Of a stretch of DNA of 64,000 nucleotides, positions 1 through 8,020 are shown one piece after another. The position numbers and the translations under genes were made by a program. How positions within the stretch are numbered: the first letter of the stretch is position 1; every line of letters starts with the position of its first letter. The stretch is from Ferdinandcohnia humi_A (GTDB lineage: Bacteria > Bacillota > Bacilli > Bacillales > Bacillaceae_L), in the NCBI GenBank assembly GCA_047608075.1, contig JBLKRX010000024.1, forward strand, positions 1 to 64,000. The letters are read 5' to 3'. The notes under the pieces were generated by a model that made no database searches, was not told the origin of the DNA, and was given only the letters and a program-made list of their open reading frames with translations.

Positions 1-640
1 AGGACCTGAGTGGGTAAGATACTGAATTATCATCCCTACTCATTCTCGTTTCAAGAACCGAGTGGGTAAGATACTGGTTTATCATCCCTACTCATTCTCG
101 TTTTAGGCCCTGAGTGGGTAAGATACTGAATTATCAACCCTACTCAGTCTCGTTTCAAGAACCGAGTGGGTAAGATACTGAATTATCAACCCTACTCAGT
201 CTCGTTTCAAGAACCGAGTGGGTAAGATACTGGTTTATCATCCCTACTCATTCTCATTTCAGGACCTGAGTGGGTAAGATACTGAATTATCATCCCTACT
301 CATACTCGTTTCAGGACCTGAGTGGGTAAGATACTGAATTATCATCCCTACTCATTCTCGTTTCAAGAACCGAGTGGGTAAGATACTGGTTTATCATCCC
401 TACTCATTCTCGTTTTAGGACCTGAGTGGGTAAGATACTGAATTATCAACCCTACTCAGTTTCGTTTTAGGACCTGAGTGGGTAAGATACTGAATTATCA
501 ACCCTACTCATTCTCGTCTCAGGACCTGAGTGGGTAAGATACTGGATTATCAGCTCTACTCATATGTATTTCAGGTCTTACAGGGTATGATGCTAATTTT
601 CACCCACCCATCTATATTTCAGGCTAAATAGGTATGATTC
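1..640. repeat. 52-bp tandem repeat array
   Basis: Eleven near-identical 52-bp units begin at 8, 60, 112, 164, 216, 268, 320, 372, 424, 476 and 528, followed by about two decayed copies to about 640. Each unit opens GAGTGGGTAAGATACTG and closes CCCTACTCA. GAGT-GGG can pair with CCC-T-ACTC and GATA with TATC, so every unit is a potential hairpin. Three centre variants (AATTATCAT, GGTTTATCAT, AATTATCAA) occur, and units 1-4 and 7-10 share the same order. The array is cut by the window edge. There are no unique spacers, so it is not CRISPR, and 52 is not a multiple of three, so it is not a coding repeat. Confidence 0.95.
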
Positions 641-938
641 TGTCCTCATTACCTTTATTTTACTATAAGTATTTGTTTTCGACGTATTATCTTATAATTT
701 TTCATTTCCCGAGCAATAATTGTAAAATATGATAATGTATGAAGAAAATTAGTCGAAAGACTCAAATAAAGGAGAAAAATTTGGTGTATCATGGCAATTG
801 AGTTTACCACAGAAATAGACAAGATAGTTGCCCTTACCTATAGTAGGATAAGGGCTCTCTTATAAACTGTAGTGTTTGCCAGTAATTTTTTTATGGGACA
901 TCAATATTATTAGTTTCTTTCTATTACAAACAACTATC
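641..938. other. Non-coding stretch with a strong hairpin
   Basis: No gene is supported here. On the plus strand GCCCTTAcCTA tag TAGgaTAAGGGC (830-855) forms a strong hairpin followed by a short pyrimidine tract, which could be a weak terminator for a small transcript. A TATAAT lies at 693-698 but has no convincing -35. The region is downstream of the minus-strand regulator ending at 939. Confidence 0.4.
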
Positions 939-2330
939 TCATGGTCTTCTAATACAATACTTTTTTAAGCGATATTGAAGACTTTGACGGCTCATTCCAA
1001 GGGAATACGCGGCTTTTGTGATATTGTAGCTATGATGCTGTAAGACACTTTTTAAATAAAATACTTCTGCTTCCTCCATATATTTGTCCAGTGTTGTTAT
1101 TTGGTTTACCTCTGGAGGGAGGTACTCAGGCTGATTGGATTCTAATTTGTAATTTGTTTTCTTTCGAAAGTGTATAGGCAGATGATCATAGGTTATGGTA
1201 GCCTCATTATCGACTAAATTCATAGCACCCTCAATCATATGCTCTAGTTCACGGATATTTCCTGGCCATTCATATTGGTGGAACTTTTGCAAGACTATAT
1301 CATCAATTTTTGTTACTTTCATTCCAAATAAATGGTTGTACTTTTCTATAAAAAACTGAGCCAGTTCAAGTATATCGCCGCGCCTGTCACGTAACGGAGG
1401 AATAAACAATGACACAACACTTAGTCGATAATACAGATCCTTCCGTAGTCTACCTCCGGAAATAGCATCAATGGGGTCCTCATTCATCGTTGCAATAATT
1501 CGAACATCGATTTTACGGTCCTTTGTATCTCCTACCCGACGGACCACTTTTTCTTGTATCACACGTAAAAGCTTTGCTTGAAGTGCTGGATTAAGTGAGT
1601 TAATTTCATCAAGAAGTAAGGTGCCACCATCTGCTTGTTCAAATAAACCAGGGCGGTCTATGGAACCTGTAAACGCTCCTCTCTTCGTTCCGAAAAGTAA
1701 GCCTTCAATCAAATTATCAGGAAGAGCGGCACAATTTTGAGAAATAAATGGATGTGATGAACGGTTACTTCCATTGTGAATGCTTTGAGCGAAGAGCTCT
1801 TTACCAGTACCCGTTTCTCCTATAATCAACACGGAGGAATTTGTACGGGTTGCTCTTTTGCTCGACTCCATAATCTCTATAATTGCAGTGCTGCTTCCGA
1901 TAATACTATCGAAGGTATAACGAGTATCGTTCCTTTTGTTCATATTTTCCCGAATTAGTTTTTCCAGCTTTGTTACATCACGTGCGATTTCCATTGCACC
2001 TATAAGTGAACCATCTTTTAGAATTGGGATTGTATGATTAACGGTTGTAATCTCTTTACCTCGATTATTAAAGTAAGTTTGTTTTGCATTTTTTATGATT
2101 GTTCCATTTTTCAGTGCTTGTAGAAGGGTACTATCCTCATCCTTATGAAATGAAAAAACATCCATAAGGCTTCTATTGAGTACATCATCACGAATCATAC
2201 CCTCAATTTCAGCCATTTTTCTATTGTAGATAATGGTTGTTCCATGATGATCGACCACATGAATTCCTACATCTATTTCATGTAATATCTGTTCAATCGC
2301 TCTTTCTTTAAGATCGTTTGTTTGCTCCAT
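939..2330 (-). CDS. rocR: RocR-like sigma-54-dependent activator
   Basis: 463-residue bacterial enhancer-binding protein. A PAS-type sensor covers about residues 10-125. The AAA+ sigma-54 interaction domain has Walker A GETGTGKE at 171-178, the sigma-54-contacting GAFTGS loop at 218-223 and Walker B GGTLLLDE at 235-242. A Fis-type HTH lies at about 436-456 (NITKAAYSLGMSRQSLQYR). Length and order match B. subtilis RocR (about 461 aa), which activates arginine and ornithine catabolic genes with SigL. It is divergent from rocD, whose upstream region has a -24/-12 promoter and palindromes, so rocD is the obvious target. The name rests on architecture and context; a paralogue of another specificity is possible. 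Confidence 0.88.
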   Translation of the reverse strand: MEQTNDLKERAIEQILHEIDVGIHVVDHHGTTIIYNRKMAEIEGMIRDDVLNRSLMDVFSFHKDEDSTLLQALKNGTIIKNAKQTYFNNRGKEITTVNHTIPILKDGSLIGAMEIARDVTKLEKLIRENMNKRNDTRYTFDSIIGSSTAIIEIMESSKRATRTNSSVLIIGETGTGKELFAQSIHNGSNRSSHPFISQNCAALPDNLIEGLLFGTKRGAFTGSIDRPGLFEQADGGTLLLDEINSLNPALQAKLLRVIQEKVVRRVGDTKDRKIDVRIIATMNEDPIDAISGGRLRKDLYYRLSVVSLFIPPLRDRRGDILELAQFFIEKYNHLFGMKVTKIDDIVLQKFHQYEWPGNIRELEHMIEGAMNLVDNEATITYDHLPIHFRKKTNYKLESNQPEYLPPEVNQITTLDKYMEEAEVFYLKSVLQHHSYNITKAAYSLGMSRQSLQYRLKKYCIRRP

Positions 2331-2394
2331 AATTCTCGCTCCATTTAGTTCAATTGTATTTATTATATATCAAAGAGAGAGGGAGCAATATTTT

Positions 2395-2454
2395 TTTGCG
2401 CAAATAGCTAAGGAGAGCACAAAAATTTTGCGTGATTTAGCAAAGGATTTTTGC
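2395..2454 (+). promoter_or_regulatory. Upstream activating palindromes for RocR-like protein
   Basis: Three dyads lie in the rocR-rocD intergenic region: the perfect palindrome TTTGCGCAAA (2395-2404), GCACAAAAATTTTGCG (2417-2432) and GCAAAGGATTTTTGC (2440-2454). They sit about 90-145 bp upstream of the -24/-12 promoter, the usual place for enhancer-binding-protein sites. Assignment to RocR is inference. Confidence 0.6.
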
Positions 2455-2539
2455 GTTTCGAGAACCATGACTTTATCAAGAAGCTTTTAATACCTTACAA
2501 ACAAGCGGCTAATAAGGTAAAATATAGGGTAGAAAGAAG

Positions 2540-2557
2540 TTGGCACGCTACTTGCAT
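2540..2557 (+). promoter_or_regulatory. Sigma-54 (SigL) -24/-12 promoter of rocD
   Basis: TTGGCACGCTACTTGCAT matches the sigma-54 consensus TGGCAC-N5-TTGCA exactly, with TGGCAC at 2541-2546 and TTGCA at 2552-2556. It lies about 40 bp upstream of the rocD start and faces it. The adjacent gene encodes a sigma-54 activator. Confidence 0.93.
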
Positions 2558-2598
2558 TTAAACTATATATAAAGAGAATAGTGTAGGAGGGAAATTAA

Positions 2599-3801
2599 AT
2601 GGTTGAAGTTCAAATAAATTCAAAATCAATAATTGAACAAACAGAAAAGTTTGGTGCTAATAATTATCATCCACTACCAATTGTTATTTCGAAAGCAGAG
2701 GGCGTGTGGGTAGAGGATCCTGAAGGAAATAAATATATGGATATGCTTAGTGCTTATTCTGCAGTAAATCAGGGGCACCGCCATCCGAAAATTATTCAAG
2801 CGCTTAAAGATCAAGCAGATCGTGTTACGTTAACATCAAGAGCATTTCATAATGATCAACTTGGTCCTTGGTATGAATTAATTTGTAACATCACAAACAA
2901 GGATATGGCTTTACCAATGAACACAGGTGCTGAAGCCGTCGAGACGGCTATTAAAGCTGCGCGCCGTTGGGCATATGATGTGAAAGGTGTAAAAGAGAAC
3001 CAGGCTGAAATCATTGCATGTGTGGGTAATTTCCATGGGCGTACAATGACAGCAGTATCTTTATCTTCTGAAGAGGAATATAAGCGCGGATTTGGTCCGA
3101 TGCTACCAGGTATCAAATTAATTCCTTATGGTGATTTAGAAGCGTTAAAAAATGCAATTACAGAAAATACGGCAGCATTTTTAATTGAACCTATTCAAGG
3201 GGAAGCAGGAATTATCATTCCTCCAGAAGGCTTCTTGAAAAAGGCGTTTGACGAGTGTAAGAAAAACGATGTATTATTTATTGCTGATGAAATTCAAGCT
3301 GGTCTTGCGCGTTCAGGTAAAATGTTTGCTTGTGAGTGGGACGAGGTTGAACCAGACATGTATATTTTAGGGAAAGCACTAGGTGGAGGAGTATTTCCGA
3401 TTTCATGTGTAGTTGCTAATAAAGATGTGCTAGGTGTATTTAACCCAGGTTCTCATGGTTCTACTTTTGGTGGAAATCCAATGGCTTGTGCAGTTTCAAT
3501 TGCATCTCTAAATGTTCTACTTGATGAAAAGCTAGCGGATCGCTCTAATGAGCTTGGAGAATACTTCCTTGGTCGATTACAGGAGATAAAAAATCCTAAG
3601 ATTAAAGAGGTACGTGGCCGTGGATTATTTATTGGGGTGGAACTGACTGAGGCTGCTCGACCATATTGTGAAGCCTTAAAGCAAGAAGGACTCCTTTGTA
3701 AGGAAACACATGATACAGTAATTCGTTTTGCTCCACCACTTGTTGTGAGTAAAGAGGAGCTCGATTGGGCTTTAGAAAGAATTGAAAAAGTATTAGGATA
3801 A
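2599..3801 (+). CDS. rocD: Ornithine aminotransferase
   Basis: 400-residue class III PLP aminotransferase, converting ornithine plus 2-oxoglutarate to glutamate-semialdehyde and glutamate in arginine/ornithine degradation. Seen: MNTGAEAVETAIKAARRW (107-124), FHGRT (145-149), EPIQGEAGI (197-205), the PLP aspartate region ADEIQ (229-233) and the Schiff-base lysine in LGKALGGG (K259). Length is normal for RocD. The SD GGAGGG is ideally spaced before ATG 2599. Expression is expected to need SigL and the divergent RocR-like activator. The gene is monocistronic by its terminator; the transporter and cyclodeaminase-like gene follow separately. Confidence 0.95.
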   Translation: MVEVQINSKSIIEQTEKFGANNYHPLPIVISKAEGVWVEDPEGNKYMDMLSAYSAVNQGHRHPKIIQALKDQADRVTLTSRAFHNDQLGPWYELICNITNKDMALPMNTGAEAVETAIKAARRWAYDVKGVKENQAEIIACVGNFHGRTMTAVSLSSEEEYKRGFGPMLPGIKLIPYGDLEALKNAITENTAAFLIEPIQGEAGIIIPPEGFLKKAFDECKKNDVLFIADEIQAGLARSGKMFACEWDEVEPDMYILGKALGGGVFPISCVVANKDVLGVFNPGSHGSTFGGNPMACAVSIASLNVLLDEKLADRSNELGEYFLGRLQEIKNPKIKEVRGRGLFIGVELTEAARPYCEALKQEGLLCKETHDTVIRFAPPLVVSKEELDWALERIEKVLG

Positions 3802-3808
3802 GTAAATT

Positions 3809-3847
3809 AAAAGGAACGAGACATGGATTTTTGTCTTGTTCCTTTTC
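3809..3847 (+). terminator. Terminator of rocD
   Basis: AAAAGGAACgAGACA pairs with TGTCTtGTTCCTTTT around a short loop, and ends in a T-rich tract eight bases after the rocD stop. Confidence 0.85.
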
Positions 3848-3918
3848 TCTTATAAGCAAAGTATAAATACTTTCCTAAACTTATACGTGGAACTAGGGTC
3901 TCTTCTTTCGCTTAAAGG

Positions 3919-3938
3919 CTCGGCAATGGCCGAGTTTT
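3919..3938. terminator. Terminator-like hairpin CTCGGC/GCCGAG
   Basis: CTCGGC aatg GCCGAG followed by TTTT on the plus strand. It lies between rocD and the converging small minus-strand gene and could serve either. Confidence 0.55.
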
Positions 3939-3947
3939 CCATTTTAT

Positions 3948-4115
3948 TTATGGCATTTCGTCCTCTTTTATGCGGTTTTTAAAGGCTTCATGTGTTGCTA
4001 TGTCTTCAATTTGCTCAAATTGGCGACTATGATCTTTTTCCTCACTAATACTGTTTTTCGGAAAGTTCCCTTGGTGACCTTTTTCCTTATGATTAAAGCT
4101 TTTTCCACGACTCAT
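3948..4115 (-). CDS. Small hydrophilic hypothetical protein, 55 aa
   Basis: A short reading frame starting MSRGKSFNHKEKGHQGNF and ending IKEDEMP. An SD AAAGGAGA lies nine bases before the ATG. The product is charged, rich in Lys, His and Glu, and has no signal peptide or membrane segment. The style (basic N-terminal GK/HK repeats, acidic C-terminus) resembles small Bacillus proteins of unknown or spore-related role, but I do not recognise the family. A terminator-like hairpin lies just past the stop. Confidence 0.6.
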   Translation of the reverse strand: MSRGKSFNHKEKGHQGNFPKNSISEEKDHSRQFEQIEDIATHEAFKNRIKEDEMP

Positions 4116-4136
4116 AAATTGATTCTCCTTTCAGTA

Positions 4137-4148
4137 ACTTACGTAAGT
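4137..4148. promoter_or_regulatory. Perfect 12-bp palindrome ACTTACGTAAGT
   Basis: The palindrome lies 22 bp upstream of the small minus-strand gene, in the stretch between it and the transporter, so it could be an operator for either. No cognate regulator can be named. Confidence 0.35.
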
Positions 4149-4345
4149 AGTTTTTAACAAACAAGAAAAAATTATGTTTATTAAAGTGCTGTAACACTAT
4201 CCTCCAAACAATTGTTAGGAAGTAATGCTCATGGATGTAGTTAAACACATACTTTTGGAAGGTAGAAATTTATCGAAATTTTAGTAATTTTGTATTGTAT
4301 TAAAATATTTAAAAAGTTATTATATTTTAAAAAAGGGGGATTTCA

Positions 4346-5635
4346 ATGGAAAAGAAGGTTGAAAAAAAGGTACTCGTGGCAAGCTTGATAGGAAGCTCCA
4401 TTGAGTGGTTCGATTACTTCCTGTATGGAACAGTTGCAGCACTTGTATTTAATACGGCATTTTTTCATAGTGATGATCCTACAGTCAGTTTATTATTAGC
4501 GTATGCCTCTTTTGCTTTATCTTTTTTCATCCGCCCACTTGGGGGAGTTATTTTCAGCCATATTGGAGATAAGATTGGAAGAAAGAAGACACTTGTGCTC
4601 ACGTTAACATTAATGGGAGGTTCAACTGTTTTAATGGGCTTTCTTCCTACATATGAGCAAATTGGAGTTATGGCACCTATACTGCTTATCCTCTTACGTC
4701 TAATTCAAGGTATTGGACTAGGCGGAGAATGGGGTGGAGCTCTTTTACTTGCTGTAGAATATGCTCCGAAAGAAAAACGCGGACTTTTTGGAAGCGTTCC
4801 ACAAATGGGGGTAACTATTGGTTTACTACTTGGAACATTAGCTTTATCCCTTATGACTTTGTTACCTGAAGAGGCATTTATGTCATGGGGCTGGCGTGTG
4901 CCATTTATCCTAAGTGCGTTACTAGTGATTTTTGGTTTATGGATTCGTAAAGGTATTGAGGAAACCCCTTCCTTCAAGAGAGTTCAAGAAAAAGGCGAGG
5001 TTGCTAAAGTTCCCTTTTTCGAGACAATGCGTACTCATTGGAAAGAGGTATTAATTGCAATTGGGGCAAAGGTTGTCGAAACAGCACCGTTCTATATCTT
5101 TGGCACATTTATTGTTTCCTACGCAACTGGTCAGCTAGGCTTCTCTCGTACAGCGACATTAAATGCTGTTACAATAGCCACAGTAGTAACGACAGTTTTA
5201 ATTCCAATTATGGGTAATCTTTCAGATAAGATTGGTCGTAAAAGGCTATACGTTGGTGGAACTGTTTTAATGATTTTATATGCATTCCCATATTTCTGGC
5301 TCCTTCATCAAGGATCTGTTGCATTGTTAATTGTGGCTACTATACTTGGTCTAGGAATTATTTGGGCGCCAATAACAGCTGTACTCGGTACAATGTTTTC
5401 TGAGATTTTTAAATCAAATGTACGTTACACTGGGATTTCTTTAGGGTATCAAATCGGTGCAGCAGTTGCAGGTGGAACTGCTCCATTAGTAGCAACTGCA
5501 TTACTTGCTGCATTTAATGAATCCTATGTACCTGTTGCGTTATATATTATTTTAACAGCTGTTATCTCATTAATAGCCGTTTCAGCTATTCGTGAACGGA
5601 AAAATGAAGAACTAGATCAAGAAGAAGTCGCTTAA
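4346..5635 (+). CDS. MFS transporter, metabolite:H+ symporter (MHS) type
   Basis: 429 residues with about 12 predicted membrane helices. The N-terminus GSSIEWFDYFLYGT and the loop 2-3 motif HIGDKIGRKKTL are typical of the MHS subfamily (ProP, KgtP and shikimate permease relatives), as is GLGGEWGGA in helix 4. These symporters import small organic acids, betaines or amino acids. The location between rocD and an ornithine-cyclodeaminase-like gene suggests a substrate of arginine/ornithine/proline metabolism, but the sequence does not fix it. SD GGGGGA before ATG. It has its own terminator. Confidence 0.85.
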   Translation: MEKKVEKKVLVASLIGSSIEWFDYFLYGTVAALVFNTAFFHSDDPTVSLLLAYASFALSFFIRPLGGVIFSHIGDKIGRKKTLVLTLTLMGGSTVLMGFLPTYEQIGVMAPILLILLRLIQGIGLGGEWGGALLLAVEYAPKEKRGLFGSVPQMGVTIGLLLGTLALSLMTLLPEEAFMSWGWRVPFILSALLVIFGLWIRKGIEETPSFKRVQEKGEVAKVPFFETMRTHWKEVLIAIGAKVVETAPFYIFGTFIVSYATGQLGFSRTATLNAVTIATVVTTVLIPIMGNLSDKIGRKRLYVGGTVLMILYAFPYFWLLHQGSVALLIVATILGLGIIWAPITAVLGTMFSEIFKSNVRYTGISLGYQIGAAVAGGTAPLVATALLAAFNESYVPVALYIILTAVISLIAVSAIRERKNEELDQEEVA

Positions 5636-5640
5636 AATGG

Positions 5641-5675
5641 AAGAAGGATCGCCTCTGTGCGATACCTTCTTTTTA
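5641..5675 (+). terminator. Terminator of MHS transporter
   Basis: AAGAAGGatCGC ctctgt GCGatACCTTCTT followed by TTT, six bases after the stop. Confidence 0.85.
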
Positions 5676-5773
5676 GGTTGAGAAAAAATATTCAAACTGG
5701 TGTAACGGTAATGGTTGGTATCCATAAATCATCTACATAAAACGGCTGATTACTAGAGGAGAGAAGGAAAAAC

Positions 5774-6763
5774 ATGCTTATCTTATCAGAAGAACAAATC
5801 AAATCGTTATATTCTATGAAGGATGCTATTCCTGACTTAGAAAGGGCGCTCATCTATTATACAGAAGGTAAGGTATTAAATCCTCATCGAACTGTACTTG
5901 ATTTTCCTGAAAAAAGTGCTTCAGCTCTTTATATGCCAAGCGCTATGGAACCCGTTGGAAAAGCAGCAGTTAAAGTAGTCACTATCTTTCCAAACAACCC
6001 TAAAATTGGTAAAAAAACGACGCAGGGCATAATTATTCTTAGTGATACAGACACTGGAGAACATGTGGCGTGTATCAATGCTTCTTACCTAACTCGTTTA
6101 CGAACAGGAGCGGTAAGTGGGATCGCGACAAAATATCTTGCAAGGAAGGATGCCTCATCTGTTGCTGTTATTGGAACAGGGGCTATGTCCGGGGAACAAC
6201 TACAGGCCGTTTTAGAGGTTCGAAACGTTAAAGAGATTCTATTGTATAACAGAACCAAAGCGAAAGCAGAGTCATTTATCGCCCGATTAACGGAACTAAG
6301 TCCCGAATTTACCGGTACAATAAGAGTCATGGATAATCCAGATGAAGCTGTCTCGAAGGCGGAAATTGTCATTTGTAGTACTCGATCAGAAACTCCTGTG
6401 TTTTCAGGGAAGTCACTTCAACCTGGGACTCATATAAATGGAGTGGGCTCCTATCTTCCACATATGCAGGAGGTAGATGAGGAAACGATAGCAAAATGTT
6501 CAAAAATTGTTGCTGATACAATTGAGGGAGTTAAAGATGAAGCAGGAGACCTAATTATACCAGCAAATAAAGGGATATGGAGTTTTTCTCAATTGCATGG
6601 TGAATTGGGTGAGCTGGTAGCTGGCTCAATTTCAGGGAGACAGGAAACTGATGAAATAACTTTTTTTAAATCCGTGGGAATTGCTTATTTTGACTTAGTT
6701 GTTGCAGCAGCAGTTTATGAAAAAGCTTTAAAAGCTGGTGTTGGAACTAACGTAGTAATCTAG
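5774..6763 (+). CDS. Ornithine cyclodeaminase/mu-crystallin family protein
   Basis: 329 residues with the dinucleotide-binding motif AVIGTGAMSGEQLQA (about 130-145) and the substrate-side KAAVKVVTIFPNNP carrying the conserved lysine. Classical ornithine cyclodeaminase makes proline plus ammonia from ornithine. Here the segment that in the Pseudomonas enzyme holds the catalytic aspartate (GGD-x-PG) reads GVGSYLPHMQEVDEE, so that Asp is absent. Many family members with this change are ketimine reductases or amino-acid dehydrogenases. Next to rocD an ornithine-related substrate is attractive but not shown. SD GGAGAGAAGG before ATG. Confidence 0.85.
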   Translation: MLILSEEQIKSLYSMKDAIPDLERALIYYTEGKVLNPHRTVLDFPEKSASALYMPSAMEPVGKAAVKVVTIFPNNPKIGKKTTQGIIILSDTDTGEHVACINASYLTRLRTGAVSGIATKYLARKDASSVAVIGTGAMSGEQLQAVLEVRNVKEILLYNRTKAKAESFIARLTELSPEFTGTIRVMDNPDEAVSKAEIVICSTRSETPVFSGKSLQPGTHINGVGSYLPHMQEVDEETIAKCSKIVADTIEGVKDEAGDLIIPANKGIWSFSQLHGELGELVAGSISGRQETDEITFFKSVGIAYFDLVVAAAVYEKALKAGVGTNVVI

Positions 6764-7159
6764 AAAGAAGGAATACAGAAGGAGGTTCGTGTCTAAAAAA
6801 ACGAACCTCTACCAGTTGAAAAACTCTCGAATACATCGAAATTTTGCTACATCTCGATCTTACAAGCTTGAGGCATATTTTGTGATTGGAAAAGTTCTCT
6901 AGCTTGTTGCCCCTGTTTTAATATCATTATTTTGGTTTGTAAGCCAACTTCTATTACAAAAAGCTAATATCCCAAAATTAAAGCCGTTTCTCCATAGAAA
7001 AAAGAGTCCTCTTCATAATCCTATTCAACCCTTTCCTAACCTTTCATTACGTAATAGAAAAAGCGTTGTTCATTATAACGTAATTATTAAATGGATATAG
7101 ACATATAATGAGATAACCTTTTTAAAAAGGTAAAAATTTACTGTTGAGAGGTTGAAACG
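6764..7159. other. Intergenic stretch with one hairpin
   Basis: A stable hairpin GAGGTTCGT / ACGAACCTC lies at 6783-6808 just after the cyclodeaminase-like gene but lacks a T-run. An open frame without a start (about 6903-7096) has no support as a gene. Nothing else is recognised until the permease SD. Confidence 0.4.
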
Positions 7160-8020
7160 ATGACGATTAGACATATTCTTGTTCAGGTAAGAAGTATCGT
7201 CTTTTTGTTTATATTAGCTTCTCTACCTCTTACAATAACAGCCGTTAATGGTCGGGTGAAGCTCAATTGGGAAGGTATAATTAAGAATGTTCAGAGCTTT
7301 ATAGAAGGGTTAGTAAATGGGAGTTCACTCTATTATTTGGAGGGGGAGCGGTTACTGTTTTTCCCTAAGGAAGTATTGAAGCATTTTGCAACGTCCTATT
7401 TTTATGGAATTGCATCAAGTATACTCGTACTTATTTTAGCACTCATTTTTGGAATCTTGCTATGGAAAAGTGAAAAAGGGTTCCAGACGATAATTGGATT
7501 TATTGCTATTATCCCTGATTTTGTACTTATTTTTCTTCTTCAAATGCTAGTAATCTTTATTTATGATATCACCGGGATGAAAGTAGCTAGGGTAGCATCA
7601 CCTACTATGGAGGAACCAGCTGTTGCCTTGCCTCTGATTGTTTTATTTATATTACCGTTTGTTTATTTAGTGAGGTCTTTAAGTGAAAAAACATTTGATA
7701 TTTTGACGGAGGATTATATTCGAACAGCGATTTCAAAGGGATTTAAAAGGAGGTATATCTATCTTTATCATGTGACTCCCAATATTCTCCCATATTTGAA
7801 AGCGGACCTTCACAAGGTTGCATCTATTATGATTAGCAATCTATTCATTGTTGAATATTTATTTAATATTAATGGTCTGACAAGTATGCTATTCCCTATG
7901 GTCAATGAGTATCAGTATAACTTAATTATTCTTTGCTTTGCATCTATGTTCATTTTATACCTATTCATATTCTTTAGTTTAAAGCTTGTTATTATCACAC
8001 TAGAGAGGATTCTAAAATGA
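7160..8020 (+). CDS. Opp/Dpp-type ABC permease subunit (OppB-like), orphan pair 1
   Basis: 286-residue inner-membrane protein with an N-terminal helix, an extracellular segment, and a block of about five helices. The permease EAA loop is visible as DYIRTAISKGFKRRYIYLYH (about 194-213), the ATPase-docking site. It resembles the B-type subunit of peptide/nickel importers but is diverged. The next gene overlaps by four bases and encodes the C-type subunit. No ATP-binding or solute-binding subunit is nearby, so the pair must borrow these or act differently. A homologous orphan pair occurs at 50979-52804. Confidence 0.82.
   Translation: MTIRHILVQVRSIVFLFILASLPLTITAVNGRVKLNWEGIIKNVQSFIEGLVNGSSLYYLEGERLLFFPKEVLKHFATSYFYGIASSILVLILALIFGILLWKSEKGFQTIIGFIAIIPDFVLIFLLQMLVIFIYDITGMKVARVASPTMEEPAVALPLIVLFILPFVYLVRSLSEKTFDILTEDYIRTAISKGFKRRYIYLYHVTPNILPYLKADLHKVASIMISNLFIVEYLFNINGLTSMLFPMVNEYQYNLIILCFASMFILYLFIFFSLKLVIITLERILK

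Noticed and set aside
1..640. CRISPR array
   Set aside because: Whole 52-bp units repeat without unique spacers, and no cas gene is present.
791..865. 24-codon frame starting MAIEFTTEIDK
   Set aside because: Its SD is about 16 bases away and the end overlaps the hairpin; probably chance.
6903..7096. Open frame of about 64 codons between cyclodeaminase-like gene and permease
   Set aside because: It has no start codon or SD and no recognised similarity.
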